DNA of 64,000 nt from Terripilifer ovatus. Lineage in GTDB: Bacteria > Pseudomonadota > Alphaproteobacteria > Rhizobiales > Beijerinckiaceae. The stretch covers positions 372,001-436,000 of the forward strand of contig JARHVB010000086.1 of assembly GCA_029222685.1 (NCBI GenBank). The letters are read 5' to 3'. Positions within the stretch are counted from its first letter, which is position 1; every line of letters begins with the position of its first letter. Made by a program: the position numbers and the translations under genes. This document shows positions 52,882 through 60,514 of the stretch, piece after piece. The notes under the pieces were generated by a model, which saw nothing but the letters and a program-made list of their open reading frames with translations, made no database searches and was not told where the DNA came from.

Positions 52882-53023
52882 GTGTGCTGATCTTCACGTG
52901 ATACCGGCCTGCAAATGCCGGTTCTCTGCGCTTCCGGTGCTCACGTACAGACGTACGCTCCGCTCCGGTTCTCGAGAACCGCCATTTTCGGCTCGGTCTG
53001 ACGTGAATCTCAACACACCCTAA
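52879..53023. repeat. 145-bp hairpin repeat, full-length copy, carries upstream stop codon
   Basis: Left arm TAGGTGTGCTGATCTTCACG, right arm CGTGAATCTCAACACACCCTA; an almost continuous inverted repeat with a self-complementary centre (GAGAACCG pairs and ACGTACAGACGTACGT). Its first three bases are the TAG of the DUF1499 gene, as in the short copy at 19980-20054. It lies between convergent genes. Confidence 0.85.
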
Positions 53024-53053
53024 TCGGCTCTATTGCGGGCAGGTATTTCGACT

Positions 53054-53653
53054 TCAAACCCAGGTGAAGCGGCCGTTCTCGAACACGATCACCCGGCCCT
53101 GCCAGATGTCGGCCATGGCGGCGCGATTGGTAGCGAGTCCACCGAGCACAGCCATCAGCACCCGGGCGACGCCGCCGTGGGAGACAACCACGCAATCGCC
53201 GTCCAGTGCATTCAGCCAGGGCGCGATCCGCTCGCCGAGCATGGCGTAGCTCTCGCCGTCGGGTGGCACGAAATTCCATTTGTCGCCTTCGCGCCAGGCG
53301 GCGGCCTGGGGCTGATCGGCCTGGACTTCGGGCCAGGTCTTGCCCTCCCATGTGCCGAAGCTCAGCTCCATCAGAAGCGGATCCGTCGTGTAGCCTGAGG
53401 GATCGAGTTGCATCGCCGTGCGGGCGAGCTCCATGGTGCGCCGCGCCCGCACCAGTGGCGAGGCGATATAGGCCAGTTGCGGATCGCGGATGCGCTCGAG
53501 CCCGAGAATGCCGAGAAGCTTGCGCCCGGCGACGCCGGCCTGATGCAGGCCGCGGGCATTCAGGCCGATATCCTGCTGACCCTGCAGCCGGCGTTGCGCG
53601 TTCCAGTCGGTTTCGCCGTGACGAATGAAGAAAAGCCGGTCAAGCGGCATCAC
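53054..53653 (-). CDS. histidine phosphatase (phosphoglycerate mutase-like)
   Basis: 199 residues. Catalytic RHGETDWN at Arg11-His12, phosphate-pocket Arg region, Glu in MELSFGTWEGKTWPEV, and the second His in VVVSHGGVARVLM. The acceptor is not shown: family members are phosphatases (cobalamin CobC-like, PhoE-like) as well as mutases. Gene ends are convergent with the DUF1499 gene. 35 nt separates its start from the fabI stop on the same strand. Confidence 0.88.
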   Translation of the reverse strand: MMPLDRLFFIRHGETDWNAQRRLQGQQDIGLNARGLHQAGVAGRKLLGILGLERIRDPQLAYIASPLVRARRTMELARTAMQLDPSGYTTDPLLMELSFGTWEGKTWPEVQADQPQAAAWREGDKWNFVPPDGESYAMLGERIAPWLNALDGDCVVVSHGGVARVLMAVLGGLATNRAAMADIWQGRVIVFENGRFTWV

Positions 53654-53688
53654 GTGACGCTTTCAACGTCGACGCAGGCCGCGGCATG

Positions 53689-54525
53689 TCAATCCTTGCC
53701 AACGACGCTGATGTCGGGAGCGGCGGGATTTTTCATGCCGACGACATGATAGCCGGCATCGACATGCAGGATTTCACCGGTGATACCGCGACCCATCGGC
53801 GACAGCAGGAAGGCCGCCGTCTCACCGACCTCTTCGATGGTCACGGTGCGGCGCAGCGGCGCGTTGTATTCGTTCCATTTGAGGATATAGCGGAAGTCGC
53901 CGATGCCGGAAGCGGCCAGCGTCTTGATCGGCCCGGCCGAAATCGCATTGACGCGGATGTTCTTCTCGCCGAGATCGGCGGCCATGTAGCGCACGCTCGC
54001 CTCGAGTGCCGCCTTCGCAACGCCCATGACATTGTAGTGCGGCATCCATTTTTCGGCGCCGTAATAGGTCAATGTCAGCATCGATCCGCCATTGGTCATC
54101 AGCTTTTCGGCGCGCTGCGCCACGGCGGTGAACGAATAGCAGGAGATCAGCAGGGATTTGGAGAAATTGCCGGCGGTCGTATCGACATAGCGGCCGGTCA
54201 ATTCGTCCTTGTCGGAAAACGCGATGCAATGAACGATGAAGTCCAGCGAGCCCCATTTGTCGCCGATCGCGGCGAAAACCGCATCGATCGTGGCCTCGTC
54301 GGTGACATCGCAATGTCCGGCCACGAACGCGCCGAGGCCTTCGGCCAGCGGCCGCACGCGCTTTTCCAGCGCCTCGCCCTGGAAGGTGAAAGCCAGCTCC
54401 GCGCCCGCATCGTGGGCCGCCTTGGCGATGCCCCAGGCGATCGAACGATTGTTCGCGACCCCCATGACCAGACCACGCTTGCCCGCCAAAATACCTGAAC
54501 TTGAAATGTTTTGCGCCTCTGCCAT
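53689..54525 (-). CDS. fabI: enoyl-[acyl-carrier-protein] reductase (NADH)
   Basis: 278 residues from ATG 54525. Final step of the fatty acid elongation cycle. SDR fold of the FabI type: GLVMGVANNRSIAWGIAK (nucleotide binding), the Y-x6-K active site at Tyr164 and Lys171 (HYNVMGVAK, with the second Tyr in TYYGAEK), and PIKTLAASGI. A GTG at 54537 would add four residues. Followed by the phosphatase, 35 nt downstream. Essential in most of the order, although alternative ENR isozymes exist. Confidence 0.94.
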   Translation of the reverse strand: MAEAQNISSSGILAGKRGLVMGVANNRSIAWGIAKAAHDAGAELAFTFQGEALEKRVRPLAEGLGAFVAGHCDVTDEATIDAVFAAIGDKWGSLDFIVHCIAFSDKDELTGRYVDTTAGNFSKSLLISCYSFTAVAQRAEKLMTNGGSMLTLTYYGAEKWMPHYNVMGVAKAALEASVRYMAADLGEKNIRVNAISAGPIKTLAASGIGDFRYILKWNEYNAPLRRTVTIEEVGETAAFLLSPMGRGITGEILHVDAGYHVVGMKNPAAPDISVVGKD

Positions 54526-55001
54526 CTGATCCGGCACCTGTTTTCGGCAATTTCGACCCTTGCATGACGCAAAACGACGGCTGCCTTCATCAGCCGTTTA
54601 AGCGCTATGATTTCCCAAGGCAAGCGCGCCTGTGGGCGGTACCGGGCGCAAACCGGGGGATATTAAAGCGCGCAGGTACCCGGTTGGGCCGGCGAAGGCA
54701 CCAAAGGCGCGCAGAGATGATCGCTGCCGTGGTTTCCAGGCTTATACGCGGTGGCCGACGCGGAACCGATACCCGGCAAAAACGGTTCTCAAAGGGTGAA
54801 AATGAGTCGGTAAAAAACGGCTTTGGCCCAGACAATTTTGCGCGGATGTCGAAGTTGCGACACTCTATTGTGCGAAAAACGCATAGCCGCCAGAGAATCC
54901 GGCGGACAACACTTTTTCCGCAGTAAAAGACGTGACCGCCGCCGTATCTTCGGCATAGTATCCGTCGTTAGGGAACGCGGGCAGGTAAGGACCTTGGCCA
55001 A
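54526..55001. other. 476-base gene-free region upstream of fabI and the sigma gene
   Basis: Divergent intergenic region. A stem ACGGCTG (54577-54583) / CAGCCGT (54591-54597) lies 50 nt from the fabI start. GGAAC at 54762-54766 followed after 17 nt by GGTT is a partial match to the EcfG promoter pattern GGAAC-N16/17-CGTT and might serve the downstream sigma gene. Nothing else is recognised. Confidence 0.4.
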
Positions 55002-55493
55002 GTGAAACGCAACATAGTTGAACGGCTGACCGGACGGCTAAGACGATTTGCGCGTGCGCTGCATGCGGACCAGCCTGAGGGCGCGGCGGACGACCTGGTC
55101 CGCGAGACGATTGAGGCAGCGTTGACCGCGCGCGACACGGTCGAACGGTCGGACATCCGTATCTGCCTTTTCCATCACATGGTCGACAAGGCCCGCGCGG
55201 CGCAGAAGGACAAGCCAGCGCCGGCCGCCATTGCGGCCGCAGACCCGGACATGCCGGACATGATTGCGGCGCTGGCGAACCTGCGTTTCGAAGAGCGCAC
55301 CGCCTATCTGCTCGTGGCGCTGGAAGAGTTCGGCTACGCCGACGCCGCCACCGTCATGCGTATCCCCTATGACGTGCTTGCGACACGAGTGGCGCAGGCG
55401 CGCATGCGAATCGACGATTTTTTTGAGGAAGCAAGCCGGCGCAGCAGTGCCACGCGCGGAACCCCGCCGGGCCATTTGCGGATCGTGAAGTAA
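55002..55493 (+). CDS. ECF-type sigma factor, small
   Basis: 163 residues. Region 4 is clear: LRFEERTAYLLVALEEFGYADAATVMRIPYDVLATRVAQARMRI matches the LxxLPxxxRxxxxLxxxEGxSYxEIAxxxxIPxGTVxSRLxRAR pattern. Region 2 (about 20-70) is short and poorly conserved, typical for atypical ECF groups. Starts with GTG. It is followed 19 nt later by a gene encoding a small protein with one membrane helix that fits an anti-sigma factor. Probably part of an envelope or stress response. Confidence 0.72.
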   Translation: MKRNIVERLTGRLRRFARALHADQPEGAADDLVRETIEAALTARDTVERSDIRICLFHHMVDKARAAQKDKPAPAAIAAADPDMPDMIAALANLRFEERTAYLLVALEEFGYADAATVMRIPYDVLATRVAQARMRIDDFFEEASRRSSATRGTPPGHLRIVK

Positions 55494-55512
55494 GCCAGCG
55501 AGTGAGGCTGTG

Positions 55513-56010
55513 ATGTTTTCGAGCAAACTCGTCAGCGCCGCCGAACTGAGCGCCTTTCTCGATGGCGAAACCGATCCGTCGCGGCGTGCCCTGCTGCGCG
55601 AACATCTGCGCACCTCGCCGGCCGATGCGCAGCGGCTGACGCGCTGGCGGCAGCGCGAGGAGGCTTTGCGCACCACATTCGCGCCGGCAATTCGCGAAGG
55701 CGCCGGGCCGATGGCGCCGCTCGCCCGCTCGCTCGATCAGAAAGTGTTTCCGCGCGACCGGCGGCCGGAGGCCAGGGTGCTGGGCGAAAGCAGCCGTCCG
55801 AGCGAAGAACCGATTCGCGGTGCGGTGGGCGGCGGGATTGGGGGCCTGGCCCTGATCGGCAAGCGCCAACGCCGGCACACGCTGATCGTCGCGGTGGCCG
55901 CCTTTCTTGCCGGCGCGGTCGCCATGCTGGCGGCCATCGCCCTGATCGACGGGGCCAGCCGCATCACGGCGCTTTATACGCCGGCCCCGACCAGCCAGGA
56001 TAGCCGCTAG
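55513..56010 (+). CDS. anti-sigma factor-like membrane protein
   Basis: 165 residues. The N-terminal 60 residues (SAAELSAFLDGETDPSRRALLREHLRTSPADAQRLTRW) match the anti-sigma domain pattern without the zinc-binding Cys. One membrane helix is at about 124-146 (LIVAVAAFLAGAVAMLAAIALI). It should sequester the sigma factor encoded just upstream. GAGG six bases before ATG 55513 supports this start. It converges on the DnaJ-like gene with 17 nt between stops. Confidence 0.75.
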   Translation: MFSSKLVSAAELSAFLDGETDPSRRALLREHLRTSPADAQRLTRWRQREEALRTTFAPAIREGAGPMAPLARSLDQKVFPRDRRPEARVLGESSRPSEEPIRGAVGGGIGGLALIGKRQRRHTLIVAVAAFLAGAVAMLAAIALIDGASRITALYTPAPTSQDSR

Positions 56011-56027
56011 AAGGCAGTCGCCCCTGC

Positions 56028-56984
56028 TTACAGTAGTCCGTTGCGCGGCTTATACGGCTTTTCCGCCTGCAGTTTGCGCATCAGGTTTTCAAGCTCGGTG
56101 TCCGCCTTTTCCGGCAGCACGATCTTGATCACGACCAATAGATCGCCCGCCGGTTTGCCGCCGTTTTCCGGCAGGCCCTTGCCGCGCAGACGCATCGTTC
56201 GGCCGGAATTCGTATAAGGCGGGACATTGATTTCAACTGCACCGGTCAGGGTCGGCGCCTCGACCTTACCGCCGAGAACCGCTTCGTAGAGCGTCAGCGG
56301 CAGTTCCAGCCGGATATCGCGACCGTGGAGCTTGAACAGCGGATGCGGTGCAATCTGCACGGTCAGCAGAATATCGCCGGCCGTACCGCCGAACGGCGCC
56401 GGGCCACCCTGCCCCTTCAGCCGGATCTGCTGGCCGGCATCGATGCCGGCGGGAATCTTGACGTCGAGCATGCGCCCGGTCGGCAGCGAGACGCGTACCT
56501 GCCCGCCCTGCACCGCGTCAGGCAGGGAAACCGTGACGACCGCATTGATGTCCTCGCCACGGCGGAATGCCTGGCCGCCGCCCCTGCGCCCGCCGCCGAA
56601 AATATCGCCGAACAGATCGGAGGGGTCGAAACCGGCACCCGGGCGGGCGCCGCCGGCACCGCCGAATTCATATTCATAGTATTGAGCGCCGCCTGGTCCT
56701 CCACCTTGCCCCGCGCCGCGGCGCGCGCCGGCGCCCGGATGGAAGCCTTCGAAACCGCGCGGTTTGCCTTCGGCGTCAATCTCGCCGCGATCGAACTGGG
56801 GACGCTTCTTCTCGTCGCCAAGGATTTCATAGGCTTGATTGATCTCGGCGAACTTGTCCTGCGCCTTGGGGTCGCTTCTGTTCTGGTCAGGATGAAGTTT
56901 CTTGGCCAGGCGTCGATACGCCTTCTTAATGTCGTCCGCCGAGGCAGTTTTCGACACGCCAAGAACTGTATAAGGATCACGCAT
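56028..56984 (-). CDS. DnaJ-family protein without zinc finger (CbpA-like)
   Basis: 318 residues. J domain at 1-65 with the HPD motif at 31-33, then a Gly/Phe-rich linker, then two DnaJ C-terminal beta-barrel domains (DAVQGGQVRVSLPTGR, VKIPAGIDAGQQIRLKGQG, LGGKVEAPTLTG). The zinc-binding Cys repeats of DnaJ are absent, as in CbpA. Cochaperone for DnaK. ATG 56984 directly begins the J domain (MRDPYTVLGV). Divergent from the DUF2339 gene, with 187 nt between the two starts. Confidence 0.9.
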   Translation of the reverse strand: MRDPYTVLGVSKTASADDIKKAYRRLAKKLHPDQNRSDPKAQDKFAEINQAYEILGDEKKRPQFDRGEIDAEGKPRGFEGFHPGAGARRGAGQGGGPGGAQYYEYEFGGAGGARPGAGFDPSDLFGDIFGGGRRGGGQAFRRGEDINAVVTVSLPDAVQGGQVRVSLPTGRMLDVKIPAGIDAGQQIRLKGQGGPAPFGGTAGDILLTVQIAPHPLFKLHGRDIRLELPLTLYEAVLGGKVEAPTLTGAVEINVPPYTNSGRTMRLRGKGLPENGGKPAGDLLVVIKIVLPEKADTELENLMRKLQAEKPYKPRNGLL

Positions 56985-57171
56985 GTATCTATGAGCCCAG
57001 TGCCGGCTCCGCCCGGAATTGGCACGGATGCCTATGTCTCGCTTCCTGATTTGGGGACAAATCACCCAATTGCAAGCCGGACTGTGCGAAGATACACACC
57101 CTTTTCCCCCAAAGCTTGCTGAAACTGCTGGTCTGGGCGATGCTATTGCCGGGACTGGGAGAATCCTCTTC

Positions 57172-60015
57172 ATGGACGAGTTTTTCGCCCTCTTGGGCTT
57201 CGCCGTGTTCATCATCGCGGTGACGGGCCCGATCGCGTTCTTTCTGACGCTCGGCACACGGTCGCGACTGCGCGAGGCTGAAGAGAAGCTCCAGCGGCTC
57301 AACCTTCGCGTCGTCGCCCTGGAAAGCGCGTCGACCGCCGTTTCTCCCCGGCCAATCGCGCAAACGCAGCCCAAGCCTGTGGAAAAGCCCACGGAAGCAC
57401 CCGTGGCGAGCGAGCGCGAGCCTGCTGCCGTTCCCTTGGCGGAGCCCGCGACACCTTCCGTGTCCGGTCCTGTGTCCGCCCCCTCGCCCGATCCATTGCC
57501 TGGCGCGCCGCCAGAAACAGCTCCCGTCGGCGCGCCCGAATCGCCGACGGTCGGCGCAGCGCCGCCGCGCAAGCCCGGACGCAGCCTTGAAGAGTCCTTT
57601 GGAACACGCTGGACGGTCTGGGTCGGTGGATTGGCGCTGGGGCTCGGTGCGCTGCTGCTGGTGCGCTATTCGATCGAGGCCGGCTATTTCGGCCCCGCCG
57701 CGAGAGTCGCTTTCGGCCTGCTCCTGGCCATAGTGCTGGTAGCAGGCGGAGAATATCTGCGGCGCAAAGAGACGGCGTGGAAGCCGGCTGAGGCCACCGG
57801 CGTTTTCGCAGTCGCCAGCATTCCAGCCATCCTGACCGCCGCCGGCACTGTCGCCGCCTTCGGCGCGATCTATGCCGCCCATGCCGTCTATGGTTTCATC
57901 GGCGCGGGCCCCGCCTTCATCGCGCTCGGCGGGACCGGCATCGCCTGCATGTTTGCTTCGGCGCTGCACGGGCCGGCCCTGGCAGGCGTCGGACTTGTCG
58001 GCGCCTTCCTTGCGCCGATGCTGGTCGACAGCGACAATCCGAGCCCCTGGCCGGTTGTCCTCTATCTCGCCGTCCTGACGGCTGCGGCCTATGGGCTCGC
58101 ACGCCTGCGCATCTGGCTCTGGCTGGCGATCAGCGCAGCCGCCGGCGCCGCCCTGTGGAGCCTGTTGCTGCTCTACGGAATTCTCGGCGAGGATGCCGCG
58201 CATTTCTTTCCTGCGACCATGTTGCATCTTATCGCGCAGGCGGCGCTCGCCGGCTATTTCCTCGGCATCCAACCGCTGCGCGGCACGCCGGAAGAAGATG
58301 CCCTGCCGGAGCCGTTTTCGACGCTCGGCCCGTCGATCTTCGGCATCCTGTCAATCTTCGCGTTGAATTCCGGTGTGTTCACCGGACAGTTCGGCACCGG
58401 TTGGGTCGCGCTCGCCGCGGTGATGATCGGCCTGCTCGCGATCATCGGCTTTCTGGTCGCTCCGGCATCGGTCGTGCTGGCGGTCGCCGGCTTCATGGTG
58501 GTGGCGGTGGCGCGCATGTGGCCGGGGGTCATCACGCCGGACGCGCGCGCGCAACTGCCCGATTTCGCCTCCGACTATTTCCTCGGCCCACTGAATCCGG
58601 GCCTTTTCACCGGCTTTATGATCATCGCCTCGCTGGCGATCTTCTGCCTGGGCGCATGGCGGCTGCTGTTGGCGCGCGCGCTGCCCAATATCACACAGTC
58701 CATCTACAGCGCGGCCGCCGCGCTGACGCCGCTGGCGGTTCTCATTCTGGCGTGGCTGCGCATGACGCAGGCGACGACCAGCTATTCGTTCGCCGCGGCA
58801 GCGGCGGCGCTGGCGCTCGTCTTCGTGGCCGCGGCGGCGAAGTTCCGCGATCTCGACGGCGAGGGGGCGCCGCCGGCGTTGAAGTTGGCCACCGGCGTCT
58901 TCGCGTCGGCAGCCATCGCCGCCCTGGCGCTCGGCTTTACCTTCGCGCTCGACGGCGGCGTGCTCACGGTGGCTTTGGCGCTGGCAGCGCTGGGCGCGGC
59001 CTATGTCGCCATCACGCTCGACATTCCAGCGCTGCGCTGGTGCGTGGCGGGCTTAGGCCTCGTCGTCGCCGCCCGCCTCGCCTGGGAACCGCGGGTCATC
59101 GCCAATCCCGGCACGACGCCGATCTTCAATTGGCTGCTCTACGGCTATGGCGTGCCGGCGCTTGCCTTCGGCTATGCGGCGCGGCTGATGCGCCGCAATG
59201 GCGGCGAAGACACGCCGGTGCAAATCGCGCAGGCGCTGACGATCCTGTTTTCGGCCTTTCTCGTGTTTTTCGAGATCAGGCATTTCATCAACAATGGCGA
59301 CGCATTCGCGGCGACGTCGGCGACGATCGAACAAGGGCTCTTCGCTGTCGCGAGTTTCGCCTTCGCCATTGTGCTGACCAAGCTCGATGCTTCGCGCAAC
59401 ACCATTGTATTCCGCGCGGCCTCGCTCTGCTTCGGGCTGCTGTCCTTCGCCTATACGCTTGTCGGCCTGTGCTTCGTCGGCAATCCATATTTTTCCTTCA
59501 AAGGGGTCGAGGGCGGGCCAATCGTGAACGCGCTTCTGATCGCCTATCTGCTGCCGGCCGTGCTCGCGTTCGTTCTGTCGATTGTGGCCAATGGCGTGCG
59601 GCCGGCCTGGTATGTGACGACCGCGCGCGTGCTCGCCATCCTGCTCGTCTTCCTCTATCTGACCCTGGAGACGCGCCGCCTGTTCCAGGGACCGAAAATC
59701 GGCCTGTTGCTGAACACCAGCGGGGCAGAGTTCTACTCCTATTCGGCCGTCTGGCTGGCGTTCGGCGTCGCCCTGCTGGCATGGGGGCTGCTGCGCCATT
59801 CGCGCGAGGCGCGCCTTGCCTCGGCAGTCTTCGTCGCCGTCAGCGTGTTAAAAGTGTTTCTCTTCGATCTTGCCGGACTCGAAGGCATTCTGCGGGCGCT
59901 CAGCTTCATCGGCCTGGGCGCGGTCCTCATCGGCATCGGGCTGGTCTATCAGAAACTTGTTTTTGCCCGCCCCGCACCTGCTGAGGAAAACCCTCAGGCC
60001 GACGCGCCAGCCTGA
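57172..60015 (+). CDS. DUF2339 large membrane protein
   Basis: 947 residues with about 25 hydrophobic segments. N-terminal membrane helix (1-28), a coiled-coil (about 30-65), a Pro/Ala-rich linker (65-155) and then the multi-pass DUF2339 domain. The family is widespread in Hyphomicrobiales and has no proven function; it is sometimes linked with peptidoglycan or envelope metabolism. ATG 57172 is the first Met of the hydrophobic start. Divergent from the DnaJ-like gene. xseB follows 51 nt later. Confidence 0.8.
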   Translation: MDEFFALLGFAVFIIAVTGPIAFFLTLGTRSRLREAEEKLQRLNLRVVALESASTAVSPRPIAQTQPKPVEKPTEAPVASEREPAAVPLAEPATPSVSGPVSAPSPDPLPGAPPETAPVGAPESPTVGAAPPRKPGRSLEESFGTRWTVWVGGLALGLGALLLVRYSIEAGYFGPAARVAFGLLLAIVLVAGGEYLRRKETAWKPAEATGVFAVASIPAILTAAGTVAAFGAIYAAHAVYGFIGAGPAFIALGGTGIACMFASALHGPALAGVGLVGAFLAPMLVDSDNPSPWPVVLYLAVLTAAAYGLARLRIWLWLAISAAAGAALWSLLLLYGILGEDAAHFFPATMLHLIAQAALAGYFLGIQPLRGTPEEDALPEPFSTLGPSIFGILSIFALNSGVFTGQFGTGWVALAAVMIGLLAIIGFLVAPASVVLAVAGFMVVAVARMWPGVITPDARAQLPDFASDYFLGPLNPGLFTGFMIIASLAIFCLGAWRLLLARALPNITQSIYSAAAALTPLAVLILAWLRMTQATTSYSFAAAAAALALVFVAAAAKFRDLDGEGAPPALKLATGVFASAAIAALALGFTFALDGGVLTVALALAALGAAYVAITLDIPALRWCVAGLGLVVAARLAWEPRVIANPGTTPIFNWLLYGYGVPALAFGYAARLMRRNGGEDTPVQIAQALTILFSAFLVFFEIRHFINNGDAFAATSATIEQGLFAVASFAFAIVLTKLDASRNTIVFRAASLCFGLLSFAYTLVGLCFVGNPYFSFKGVEGGPIVNALLIAYLLPAVLAFVLSIVANGVRPAWYVTTARVLAILLVFLYLTLETRRLFQGPKIGLLLNTSGAEFYSYSAVWLAFGVALLAWGLLRHSREARLASAVFVAVSVLKVFLFDLAGLEGILRALSFIGLGAVLIGIGLVYQKLVFARPAPAEENPQADAPA

Positions 60016-60066
60016 CCCGAGACGTGCTAGACTGGGAAGAATGAATTTTTGAGAGGCATAGGAATT

Positions 60067-60312
60067 TTGGCCAGCACAGCAGACGATCTTGCAAAACTGC
60101 CCTTCGAGGAAGCATTGAAGGAATTGGAGACCATCGTCAGCCAGCTCGAGGGCGGGCAGGTCGCGCTCGACAAATCGATCGAGCTCTACGAGCGCGGCGA
60201 AAAGCTCAAAGTCCACTGCGAGACCCTGCTGAAAAGCGCGGAAGCCCGCATCGAAAAGATTTCGCTCGCCGCCGATGGCAAGCCGAAAGGCACCGAGCCG
60301 CTGGATGAATGA
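60067..60312 (+). CDS. xseB: exodeoxyribonuclease VII small subunit
   Basis: 81 residues. Full match to XseB: LPFEEALKELETIVSQLEGGQVALDKSIELYERGEKLKVHCE. It forms the helical subunit of exonuclease VII with XseA (not in the window). Starts with TTG at 60067, AGGA six bases upstream; TTG 60049 is an alternative that adds six residues. The next gene is 202 nt downstream with a different function. Confidence 0.9.
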   Translation: MASTADDLAKLPFEEALKELETIVSQLEGGQVALDKSIELYERGEKLKVHCETLLKSAEARIEKISLAADGKPKGTEPLDE

Positions 60313-60514
60313 CGATCGACCGTTCGCGATTTCCGTAAACCGCTTGCCGGTTTGAACAAAATGCCCCGACGCGCGTTGTAGAGAGCTGGTCCGGAGAGTC
60401 CGGCCAGATGCGAGACTCGATGACCGGTATGTCTGGAAACGACACTTTCGCAGGGCTCTGTACGGGCAGCTGCACCATCGATGCAGCCAGCAAGCCGGCG
60501 AACGGAGGCTGGCC

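Noticed and set aside
54972..55001. EcfG promoter directly before the sigma gene (GGAAC at 54972)
   Set aside because: No CGTT-like -10 at 16-17 nt; the start codon would follow too closely.
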